A DNA stretch of 64,000 nucleotides from Streptomyces sp. NRRL F-6492. GTDB lineage: Bacteria > Actinomycetota > Actinomycetes > Streptomycetales > Streptomycetaceae. Where the stretch lies: the NCBI RefSeq assembly GCF_001280125.1, contig NZ_LGEG01000057.1, positions 1 to 64,000 on the forward strand, read 5' to 3'. Below the pieces are notes generated by a model. It saw only the letters and a program-made list of their open reading frames with translations. It had not been told where the DNA came from and ran no database searches. This document shows, piece after piece, positions 27,685 to 35,972 of the stretch (its first letter is position 1; each line of letters opens with the position of its first letter). A program made the translations under genes and the position numbers.

Positions 27685-28899
27685 TCAGACGCGTCCCTCC
27701 GACAGCACCCCCCTCAGCTGTTCGAGACCCCAGTCCAGGTCCTCCTTCGAGATCACCAGCGGCGGGGCGATCCGGATCGTCGAGCCGTGGGTGTCCTTCA
27801 CCAGGACCCCCCGGTCGAGCAGCCGCTCCGAGATCTCCCGGCCCGTGCCCTTCGACGGGGCGATGTCCACGCCCGCCCACAGCCCGCGCCCCCGCACCGC
27901 CTCCACCGCGCCGTCGCCCACGAGGAGGCCCAGCTCCGCGTGGAGGTGCTCGCCCAGCTCCGCCGCCCGCTCCTGGTACTCGCCCGTCCGCAGCATCGCG
28001 ACCACCTCCAGGGCCACCGCGCAGGCCAGCGGGTTCCCGCCGAAGGTCGACCCGTGCTCGCCCGGCCGGAAGACCCCGAGCACGTCCCGGTCGGCCACCA
28101 CCGCCGACACCGGCACCACCCCGCCGCCCAGCGCCTTCCCCAGCAGGTACACGTCCGGCACCACGCCCTCGTGGTCGCACGCGAACGTCCGCCCGGTGCG
28201 GCCGAGTCCCGACTGGATCTCGTCCGCCACGAACAGCACGTTCCGCCGCCGGGTCAGCTCCCGCACCCCCGGCAGATAGCCGGCCGGCGGCACCAGGACC
28301 CCCGCCTCGCCCTGGATCGGCTCCAGGAGCACCGCCACCGTGTTCTCGGTGACCGCCGCCTCCAGCGCCGTCAGGTCCCCGTACGGCACGATCTCGAACC
28401 CCGGCGTGTACGGCCCGAAGTGGTCCCGCGCCTCGTGGTCCGTGGAGAAGCTCACGACCGTCGTCGTCCGGCCGTGGAAGTTGTTCGCCGCCACCACGAT
28501 CTTCGCGTGCCCGTCCGGCACGCCCTTCACCTCGTACCCCCACTTCCGGGCCGTCTTCACGGCCGTCTCCACCGCCTCCGCCCCCGTGTTCATCGGCAGC
28601 ACCGCCTCCTTGCCGCACAGCTCCGCGAGCCGCGTGCAGAAGTCGGCGAACCGGTCGTGGTGGAAGGCCCGCGAGGTCAGCGTCACCCGGTCCAGCTGGG
28701 CCTTCGCCGCGTCGATCAGACGCCGGTTGCCGTGCCCGAAGTTGAGCGCCGAGTACCCGGCGAGCAGGTCCAGGTACCGACGCCCCTCGACGTCGGTCAT
28801 CCAGGCGCCGTCCGCCGAGGCGACGACGACCGGAAGGGGGTGGTAGTTGTGGGCGCTGTGCGCCTCCGCGGAAGCGATGGCGTCTTCTGTCCTCGACAC
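27685..28899 (-). CDS. rocD: Ornithine aminotransferase
   Basis: Class III PLP aminotransferase (404 aa) that moves the delta-amino group of ornithine to 2-oxoglutarate, giving glutamate semialdehyde. GTG 28899 (VSRTEDAIASAEAHSAHNYH) has GGAG about 7 nt upstream, and the AHNYHPLPVV opening is typical of the enzyme. The PLP lysine is Lys255 in YLLGKALGGGVVP; FVADEIQSGLGRTG and NTGAEAVETAVKTARKW are also present. It is divergent from glyA, separated by the glyA riboswitch. No arginase or ddaH gene adjoins, so it appears to be a single-gene unit. Confidence 0.93.
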   Translation of the reverse strand: MSRTEDAIASAEAHSAHNYHPLPVVVASADGAWMTDVEGRRYLDLLAGYSALNFGHGNRRLIDAAKAQLDRVTLTSRAFHHDRFADFCTRLAELCGKEAVLPMNTGAEAVETAVKTARKWGYEVKGVPDGHAKIVVAANNFHGRTTTVVSFSTDHEARDHFGPYTPGFEIVPYGDLTALEAAVTENTVAVLLEPIQGEAGVLVPPAGYLPGVRELTRRRNVLFVADEIQSGLGRTGRTFACDHEGVVPDVYLLGKALGGGVVPVSAVVADRDVLGVFRPGEHGSTFGGNPLACAVALEVVAMLRTGEYQERAAELGEHLHAELGLLVGDGAVEAVRGRGLWAGVDIAPSKGTGREISERLLDRGVLVKDTHGSTIRIAPPLVISKEDLDWGLEQLRGVLSEGRV

Positions 28900-28997
28900 G
28901 GGATCTCCGTTCGTCCTGCGGCCCGGGGCGGGTGCGGCCCCTTTTCCTATCGTCGCTCGCATGCCGGACGGGGAAACCTCCGACACGTCGCGCCCGC

Positions 28998-29003
28998 TAG
29001 GGT
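28998..29003 (+). promoter_or_regulatory. -10 box of the glyA riboswitch transcript
   Basis: TAGGGT at 28998-29003 places transcription start near 29010, directly before the ZTP aptamer. This agrees with the aptamer lying at the 5' end of the leader. Confidence 0.55.
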
Positions 29004-29010
29004 GGCGGCA

Positions 29011-29092
29011 CGCACGGCGACTGGCGTACGGGGAAGCGACCCCGGGGAAGTCGTGCGCGGCAGACCACACGAGGCGCCGCCCGCCTGGGCGT
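29011..29092 (+). ncRNA. ZTP (pfl motif) riboswitch upstream of glyA
   Basis: The leader contains the conserved parts of the pfl motif in order: the P1 strand with GCGACTGGCG (29017-29026), a P2 hairpin (gggg aagcga cccc), the GGGGAAG segment closing P1 with GTCGTGCG, a short linker, and the diagnostic CCGCCTGGGC (29081-29090). The ligand of this class is ZMP/ZTP, which builds up when 10-formyl-THF is low, and glyA is a known target gene of the class. Downstream, ggcgccgcccgcc can pair with the later gtggcgccgcgcc, a likely expression platform. Confidence 0.82.
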
Positions 29093-29169
29093 CCCGGGAC
29101 CGAAGTCCCGCGTGGCGCCGCGCCTCACGCAGTGCCCCGGGACCCCGCCCACGCCCGGAGGACACCACC

Positions 29170-30474
29170 GTGACCACCACCGCCGTTGGAACCACCACCA
29201 CCGCCGTTGGAACCGCCGCCGCCCACCCCGCCCTCGCCGCCGCCGACCCCGAACTCGCCGCCCTCGTCGGCGCCGAGGAGCGGCTCCAGGCCGACACCCT
29301 GCGCCTCATCCCCAGCGAGAACTACGTCTCCGCCGCCGTCCTCGAAGCCTCCGGCACCGTCCTCCAGAACAAGTACAGCGAGGGCTACCCCGGCCGCCGC
29401 TACTACGAGGGCCAGCAGAACGTCGACCGGGTCGAGACCCTCGCCGTCGAGCGCGCCAAGGCCCTCTTCGGCGTCGACCACGCCAACGTCCAGCCCTACT
29501 CCGGCTCCCCGGCCAACCTCGCCGTCTACCTCGCCTTCGCCGAGCCCGGCGACACCGTCATGGGCATGGCCCTGCCCATGGGCGGCCACCTCACCCACGG
29601 CTGGGGCGTCTCCGCCACCGGCTCGTGGTTCCGGGGCGTCCAGTACGGCGTCCGCGCGGACACCGGCCGCGTCGACCTCGACGAGGTCCGCGAACTCGCC
29701 CTGAAGGAGCGCCCGAAGATCATCTTCTGCGGCGGCACCGCCCTGCCCCGCACCATCGACTTCGCCGCCTTCGGCGAGATCGCCCGCGAGGCCGGCGCCG
29801 TCCTCGTCGCCGACGTCGCCCACGTCGCGGGCCTGATCGCGGGCGGCGCCCACCCCTCCCCGGCCGGCCACGCCGACGTGATCTCCACGACCACCCACAA
29901 GACCCTGCGCGGCCCGCGCGGCGCCATGCTCCTGTCCCGCGAGGAGCACGCCAGGGCCCTCGACAGGGCCGTCTTCCCCGGCCTCCAGGGCGGCCCGCAC
30001 AACCAGACCACCGCCGCCATCGCGGTCGCCCTGCACGAGGCCGCCCTGCCCTCCTTCCGCACCTACGCCCACGCCGTCGTCGCCAACGCCGAGGCCCTCG
30101 CCGAGGCCCTCCTCGCCCGCGGCTTCGACCTGGTCTCCGGCGGCACCGACAACCACCTGATCCTCATGGACCTCACCTCCCGGCAGGTCCCCGGCAAGAC
30201 CGCCGCCAAGGCCCTCGACCGGGCCGGCCTCGTCGTCAACCACAACACCGTCCCCTTCGACCCCCGGAAGCCCTTCGACCCCTCCGGCATCCGCATCGGC
30301 ACCCCCGCCCTCACCTCCCGCGGCCTCGGCACGGAGCACATGGACCGGGTCGCCGACTGGATCGACCGGGGCGTCACGGCCGCCGCCGGGGGCGACGAGG
30401 ACGCCCTCGCCGCGATCCGCGCCGAGGTCGCCGACCTGATGGCCGCCTTCCCGGCCCCGGGCCTGCCGGTCTGA
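29170..30474 (+). CDS. glyA: Serine hydroxymethyltransferase
   Basis: Converts serine and THF to glycine and 5,10-methylene-THF, feeding FolD, PurN and PurH. The 434-aa protein starts at GTG 29170 after GGAGG (29157-29161). A low-complexity start (VTTTAVGTTTTAVGT) comes from a tandem duplication of accaccaccgccgttggaacc. The core is normal: LRLIPSENYVSAAVLEASG, QPYSGSPANLAVY, the PLP lysine Lys244 in TTTHKTLRGPRG, and SGIRIGTPALTSRG. It differs slightly from the housekeeping copy in spacing, so it may be a second SHMT. It lies behind a ZTP riboswitch and is followed by 10-bp repeats. Confidence 0.95.
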   Translation: MTTTAVGTTTTAVGTAAAHPALAAADPELAALVGAEERLQADTLRLIPSENYVSAAVLEASGTVLQNKYSEGYPGRRYYEGQQNVDRVETLAVERAKALFGVDHANVQPYSGSPANLAVYLAFAEPGDTVMGMALPMGGHLTHGWGVSATGSWFRGVQYGVRADTGRVDLDEVRELALKERPKIIFCGGTALPRTIDFAAFGEIAREAGAVLVADVAHVAGLIAGGAHPSPAGHADVISTTTHKTLRGPRGAMLLSREEHARALDRAVFPGLQGGPHNQTTAAIAVALHEAALPSFRTYAHAVVANAEALAEALLARGFDLVSGGTDNHLILMDLTSRQVPGKTAAKALDRAGLVVNHNTVPFDPRKPFDPSGIRIGTPALTSRGLGTEHMDRVADWIDRGVTAAAGGDEDALAAIRAEVADLMAAFPAPGLPV

Positions 30475-30510
30475 TCCCGCCTGATCCGGCCTGATCCCGC
30501 CTGATCCGGC
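30471..30510 (+). repeat. 10-bp tandem repeat (x4) at the glyA stop codon
   Basis: Four units of ctgatccsgc run from 30471 to 30510, alternating ctgatcccgc and ctgatccggc; the first contains the TGA of glyA. No hairpin of note is formed by the units themselves. Confidence 0.85.
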
Positions 30511-30630
30511 GACCCGCCGACAGCGCCGGAGCGGGGGCGCGGACCGTCGCGCGCGCTGTGTTCCTGGTCTCATCCACCCCAGGTCACGGCCGCCGCGACC
30601 GGAACCGCGCCCCCGCGCGCGTACCACTGA

Positions 30631-31746
<1,116 letters not shown>

Positions 31747-31768
31747 GTCCGAGGACCCTGGCCACGAG

Positions 31769-31803
31769 GGTGGTGCAGGCCGCACACTGGCGGCTGCACC
31801 ACC
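31769..31803 (+). terminator. Hairpin after trpS
   Basis: An imperfect inverted repeat (ggtggtgcag... with ctgcaccacc) lies 23 bp after trpS and about 50 bp before the next gene. It may end or weaken transcription into the 2H-phosphoesterase gene. Confidence 0.6.
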
Positions 31804-31853
31804 CGTACACGAGACGCACCGGACAGACGCACCGGACGACGGAGGAGAACGAC

Positions 31854-32450
31854 GTGGGGACCGTAACGCTCGGCGTTTCGATCGCGGTCCCGGAGCCCTA
31901 CGGCAGCCTGCTCCAGGAGCGGCGCGCCGGCTTCGGGGACCGGGCCGCGCACGGCATCCCCACCCACGTCACCCTCGTCCCGCCGACCGAGGTCCCCCGG
32001 GAGCTGCTGCCGGAGGTCGAGGCCCACCTCGCGCGCGTGGCCACCGGATACCAGCCCTTCCCGGTGCGCCTGAAGGGCACCGGGACCTTCCGGCCGCTCT
32101 CCCCGGTGGTCTACGTCAAGCTCGCGGAGGGCGTCACCCCCTGCGACCGGCTCCAGCAGCGGATCAGGGACGAGGCCGGGCCGCTCGTGCGCGCGCTCCA
32201 GTTCCCGTACCACCCGCACGTCACCGTGGCGCACGGCATCTCCGAGGAGGGGATGGACCGGGCGTTCGAGGAGCTCGCCGGCTACGAGGCGGCCTGGACC
32301 TGCCGCTCCTTCGCCCTGTACGAGCAGGGCGCGGACGCGGTGTGGCGGAAGCTGTGCGACTACGAGTTCGGCAGCGGCCACCCGACCCGCGCCGTCCCGG
32401 CCCAGGGCGGCAGCCCGGTCGACACCCCGACGACGACGCCGAGCGCCTGA
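31854..32450 (+). CDS. 2'-5' RNA ligase / 2H phosphoesterase family protein
   Basis: A 198-aa protein with both HxT motifs that define the 2H phosphoesterase superfamily: HVTLVPPTEV near residue 38 and HVTVAHGISEE near 123. GTG 31854 follows GGAGGAG. Family members process 2',3'-cyclic phosphates or 2'-5' linkages in RNA or nucleotides; the substrate here is unknown. The N-terminus (VGTVTLGVSIAVPEPYG) is the first strand of the fold. Its position after trpS is conserved in Streptomyces as I recall. The 3' end is Thr/Pro-rich and meets the convergent dprE2-like gene after 16 bp. Confidence 0.85.
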   Translation: MGTVTLGVSIAVPEPYGSLLQERRAGFGDRAAHGIPTHVTLVPPTEVPRELLPEVEAHLARVATGYQPFPVRLKGTGTFRPLSPVVYVKLAEGVTPCDRLQQRIRDEAGPLVRALQFPYHPHVTVAHGISEEGMDRAFEELAGYEAAWTCRSFALYEQGADAVWRKLCDYEFGSGHPTRAVPAQGGSPVDTPTTTPSA

Positions 32451-32466
32451 GACCGGGCCCGGGGAC

Positions 32467-33222
32467 CTACACCGGCAGCCGCCGGTACAGCGGCCTCGGC
32501 ACGTGCCGCACCGCCGACGTCACCATCCGCAGCGCCCCCGGCACCCACACCGTCTCCGAGCGGCGCCGCAGCCCCAGCTCGATCGCGCCCGCGACCGCCT
32601 CCGGGGTGGTCGCGAACGGCTCCTCCGGGCGCCCCGCCGTCGCCCGCGAGCGCACGAACCCGGGCCGCACCACCATCACGTGCACCCCGGTGCCGTACAG
32701 CGCGTCCCCGAGCCCCTGGGCGAAGGCGTCGAGCCCCGCCTTCGAGGAGCCGTAGATGAAGTCGGCGCGGCGGGCCCGCTCGGCCGCCACCGAGGAGAGC
32801 ACCACGAGCGAGCCGTGCCCCTGCGCCTGGAGCGCGCCCGCGCACACCAGGCCCGCCGAGACGGCGCCGGTGTAGTTGGTCCCGGCGACCCGGGCGGCGG
32901 CGACCGGGTCGGACTCGTCGCGCGCCTGGTCGCCCGGCACCCCGAAGGCCAGCAGCACCACGTCGACGTCGCCCTCCGCGAAGACCGGGCCGAGCCGCTC
33001 CTCGTGCGACCCGGGGTCGAGCGCGTCGAAGGGCACGGTCCGCACCTCGGCCCCCAGCGCCCGCAGCGACGCGGCGGCGGCGTCGAGGGCGGGGGAGGGG
33101 CGGCCGGCCAGCCGGACCGTACGGGTGCGCCGGGCGATCATCCGGCGGGCCGTGGCGAGCCCGATCGCGGACGTGCCGCCGAGGACGAGCAGGGACTGCG
33201 GTGCGCCGAAGGCGTCCTTCAC
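32467..33222 (-). CDS. DprE2-like short-chain reductase (decaprenylphospho-ribose epimerase partner)
   Basis: A 251-aa SDR protein from GTG 33222 with AGGAG about 6 nt upstream. It has the Rossmann motif LVLGGTSAIGLATAR near residue 14, VLSSVAAERARR and the catalytic Tyr and Lys of YGSSKAGLDAFAQGL. The overall match is to DprE2, the NADH-dependent 2-keto reductase that with DprE1 makes decaprenylphosphoryl-arabinose in mycobacteria. Streptomyces have no arabinogalactan, so the product here must serve another polymer. In this genome the gene is separated from dprE1 by a MITE that left its ribosome-binding site intact. Confidence 0.82.
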   Translation of the reverse strand: MKDAFGAPQSLLVLGGTSAIGLATARRMIARRTRTVRLAGRPSPALDAAAASLRALGAEVRTVPFDALDPGSHEERLGPVFAEGDVDVVLLAFGVPGDQARDESDPVAAARVAGTNYTGAVSAGLVCAGALQAQGHGSLVVLSSVAAERARRADFIYGSSKAGLDAFAQGLGDALYGTGVHVMVVRPGFVRSRATAGRPEEPFATTPEAVAGAIELGLRRRSETVWVPGALRMVTSAVRHVPRPLYRRLPV

Positions 33223-33231
33223 GATCAGCTC

Positions 33232-33430
33232 CTAGGGGGTGTCTTGTCGATCGGGCCGGATCAGGGAGCGGCGTCCGGTGCCGTGCGTCGCAGGGCGGAG
33301 GAGGGAGTCGACGCGGTGGGGGCACCTCCCGTGCCCGAAGGGCTACGGCGGAGTCGGCGAGTGACGGCGACGCGGCGAGGCGCGGTGCCGGGCGCCGCGA
33401 GCCCGGCACGGTCGGCAAGACACCCCCTAG
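33232..33430. mobile_element. MITE with CTAG target duplication, between dprE1 and dprE2
   Basis: A non-coding 191-bp element (33236-33426) ends in perfect 11-bp terminal inverted repeats, ggggtgtcttg and caagacacccc, and is bounded on each side by CTAG (33232-33235 and 33427-33430). It encodes no transposase, so it needs one in trans. The right CTAG holds the TAG stop of dprE1 and the left CTAG is part of the dprE2 ribosome-binding site. Removing the element and one CTAG gives ctcTAGGAGCTGATCGTG, a tightly coupled junction. Confidence 0.85.
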
Positions 33431-34815
33431 AGACCGAGACGGCGGGAGAGGTCCGAGACGAGGACGGACCGGGGGTCGAGCGCGGCCCGCAGCTCCCGGA
33501 ACGCGCCGAGCCGCGGATACATCGCGGCCAGGACCTCCGGCCGCGCCCGCGCGTCCCCGGCCAGGCTCACCCGGCCGCCCGCGTCCGCGACCTCCTCGTC
33601 GAGGGCGTCGAGGAAGGCACCGAGCCCGGGAAGCCCGGTGGGCAGCTCCAGGGCCAGGGACCAGCCGGGCAGGGGGAAGGAGAGGAGGCCAGGACCGCCC
33701 GGACCGAACCGCTTGAGGACGGCGGGCAGGACCGGCCAGCGCCGCTCCGCGATCCGCCGCACGATCCCCCGGAGCGTCTCCTCCCGCCCGTACGGGAGGA
33801 CGAACCGGTACGGGACGCGGCCCTCGGGCCCGTACAGCCGGTTCCAGTGCGGGACGGCGTCGAGGGGGTGGAAGACGCCGGACAGCGGCCGGAGCCGGCC
33901 GGTGGCGGCGCGGGGCGCGGCCCGGTGCCAGAGCGCGCCGAAAAGCCCCGCGGAGGCGCCGCCGAGCAGCCCGCCGGGGACGTGCGGCGGCGGGGCGGGC
34001 AGCCGGACGGGCCGGAAGGCGAGCGGCGCGCGGCGGGCCGGGTGCCGGCGGGGCAGCGCGTCGTACGGGGTGGGGTTCCCGCGCGTCAGGACGGCGCGGC
34101 CGGTGGCGGCGCCCCGGGCGAGCAGGTCGATCCGGGCGGTGGAGTGCTGGTGGCGGTGGTCGCCCCCGGCGAGCAGGGCGAGGAGGGCGTCGAGGTCGCG
34201 GGCGCGCTCGGTGTCCACCGTCATCAGGGACGTCTCGACGGCCGGCAGCCGCAGGACGGCGGAGAGGACCACGCCGGTCAGGCCCAGACCGCCGGTGGTG
34301 GCGTCGAAGAGCGGGGTGCCGGGCAGGACGGTCCTGACCTCCCCGTCGGCGGTGAGGAGTTCGAGCGAGACCACGTGCCGGCCGAAGGAGCCGGCGACGT
34401 GCTGGTTCCCGCCGTGGACGTCGCCGGCGATCGCGCCGCCGACCGTCACGTACCGGGTGGCGGGCACGACCGGGACGAACCGGCCGAGCGGCAGCAGGAC
34501 CTCCATCAGCCGGTGCAGGCTGACGCCCGCCTCGCAGACGACGAGCCCCGCGCGCGGGTCCACGGCGCGGATCCGGTCGAGACCGGTCATGTCGAGGACG
34601 GTGCCGCCGGCGTTCTGGGCGGCGTCGCCGTGGGCGCGCCCGAGACCGCGCGCGATCACGCCCCGGGCGCCGGGGGCCCGGAGGGCGGCGGCCACCTCGG
34701 CGACCGCCTCGGCGGGGCCGCGGGGCCGGTGCACGCGCGCGAGGGTGGGGGCGGTGCGGCCCCAGCCGGTGAGGGCTTCGCAGTCGTCGTCCGGGACGCG
34801 GGTCTCGACAGCCAT
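33427..34815 (-). CDS. DprE1-like FAD-binding oxidoreductase
   Basis: A 462-aa protein from ATG 34815 (MAVETRVPDDDCEALTGWGR). The FAD-binding PCMH domain covers about 20-180 (ARGLGRAHGDAAQNAGGTVL, VTVGGAIAGDVHGGNQHVAG). The C-terminal part aligns with the active-site region of mycobacterial DprE1 (LPAVLKRFGPGGPGLLSFPL, then PGWSLALELP). The cysteine targeted by benzothiazinones (Cys387 in M. tuberculosis, in PGWNICVDFP) is Ala388 here. The stop TAG sits in the CTAG flank of the MITE. Role in Streptomyces is unknown; it was probably coupled to dprE2 before the insertion. Confidence 0.85.
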   Translation of the reverse strand: MAVETRVPDDDCEALTGWGRTAPTLARVHRPRGPAEAVAEVAAALRAPGARGVIARGLGRAHGDAAQNAGGTVLDMTGLDRIRAVDPRAGLVVCEAGVSLHRLMEVLLPLGRFVPVVPATRYVTVGGAIAGDVHGGNQHVAGSFGRHVVSLELLTADGEVRTVLPGTPLFDATTGGLGLTGVVLSAVLRLPAVETSLMTVDTERARDLDALLALLAGGDHRHQHSTARIDLLARGAATGRAVLTRGNPTPYDALPRRHPARRAPLAFRPVRLPAPPPHVPGGLLGGASAGLFGALWHRAAPRAATGRLRPLSGVFHPLDAVPHWNRLYGPEGRVPYRFVLPYGREETLRGIVRRIAERRWPVLPAVLKRFGPGGPGLLSFPLPGWSLALELPTGLPGLGAFLDALDEEVADAGGRVSLAGDARARPEVLAAMYPRLGAFRELRAALDPRSVLVSDLSRRLGL

Positions 34816-35027
34816 GGAGCGACCGTATAGGCGTCGGTGCCCGTTATGTCGGCATTGCTCCGCACGGCTCGACGGTTCGCCGAAAGGGTGATGATCCGAC
34901 AGGGAGGGGTCCGGAGGGGAATCCCGGCCCCCGTCGCCATGTCGATCACGCATACACCGCCCCGATGGGGGGATTCTCGTACTCCGGTCACCCGCGCAGC
35001 GCACGGATCGAGGGGTACACCCATCAC

Positions 35028-35972
35028 ATGGACTGGCTGACCAAGCTCCCCGTCATCGGCCCCTGGGTCGCCCGTTTCATGCGCACCCACGCCTGGCGCG
35101 CCTACGAGACCCTCGACCGGGCCCACTGGACCCGCCTCGCCGCCGCCATCACCTTCCTCTCCTTCCTCGCCCTCTTCCCGCTCATCACCGTCGCCGCCGC
35201 GGTCGGCGCCGCGCTCCTCAGCGACGAGCAGCTCGACCGGATCGAGGACAAGATCGGCGAGCAGGTCCCGGGCATCTCCGACCAGCTGAACATCGGCGCG
35301 CTCGTCGACAACGCCGGCACCGTCGGCATCGTCGCCGGCGCCCTGCTCCTCTTCACCGGCATCAGCTGGATCGGCTCCATGCGGGAGTGCCTGCGCGCGG
35401 TGTGGGGCCTCGACGACATCGAGGGCAACCCGGTCCTGCTCAAGGGCAAGGACGCGATCGTCCTCGTCGGCCTCGGCGGCGTCGCCCTCGCCTCGCTCGC
35501 CGCCTCCTGGCTCGGCTCCACCGCCGTCGGCTGGAGCGCCGAGCGGATCGGCGTCTCCGAGGGCGGGGCGGGCGGCGTCCTCCTCCAGACCGCCGCCGTC
35601 CTCGTCGGCGTCGTCGCCGACTTCCTGATCCTGATGTACGTCCTGTCCCTGCTGCCCGGCGTCGAGCCGCCCCGCCGGGCGCTCGTGGTGGCCGCCCTCA
35701 TGGGCGCGGTCGGCTTCGAACTCCTCAAGCTGCTGCTCGGCGGCTACATGAAGGGCGTCGCGGCGAAGTCGATGTACGGGGCGTTCGGCGTCCCCGTCGC
35801 CCTCCTGCTCTGGATCAACCTCACCGCGAAGCTGCTGCTGTTCTGCGCGGCCTGGACGGCCACGGCCGCGGACCGGAAGAAGGAGGCGGACCCCGGCCTT
35901 CCGGAGGCTACCGACCCTCGCCCCGGTCCCGGCGACGCACCGCCGCCACGGCCAGCGGCCAGCGGCGGTTGA
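35028..35972 (+). CDS. YihY / BrkB family membrane protein
   Basis: A 314-aa inner-membrane protein with six predicted helices and the family motifs (RLAAAITFLSFLALFPLITV, GSMRECLRAVWGLDD, SMYGAFGVPVALLLWINLTA). ATG 35028 (MDWLTKLPVIGPWV) is chosen because GAGGGG lies upstream and the longer in-frame starts add unlike sequence. Function is unknown in general; it was once misnamed RNase BN. The C-terminal Pro/Asp-rich tail overlaps the 3' end of the convergent carboxypeptidase gene by 65 bp, so the two mRNAs are complementary there. Confidence 0.88.
   Translation: MDWLTKLPVIGPWVARFMRTHAWRAYETLDRAHWTRLAAAITFLSFLALFPLITVAAAVGAALLSDEQLDRIEDKIGEQVPGISDQLNIGALVDNAGTVGIVAGALLLFTGISWIGSMRECLRAVWGLDDIEGNPVLLKGKDAIVLVGLGGVALASLAASWLGSTAVGWSAERIGVSEGGAGGVLLQTAAVLVGVVADFLILMYVLSLLPGVEPPRRALVVAALMGAVGFELLKLLLGGYMKGVAAKSMYGAFGVPVALLLWINLTAKLLLFCAAWTATAADRKKEADPGLPEATDPRPGPGDAPPPRPAASGG

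Noticed and set aside
26824..29169. Very long plus-strand frame that runs into glyA
   Set aside because: The part before 29170 is antisense to the deacetylase and rocD genes; GTG 29170 with GGAGG is the real glyA start.
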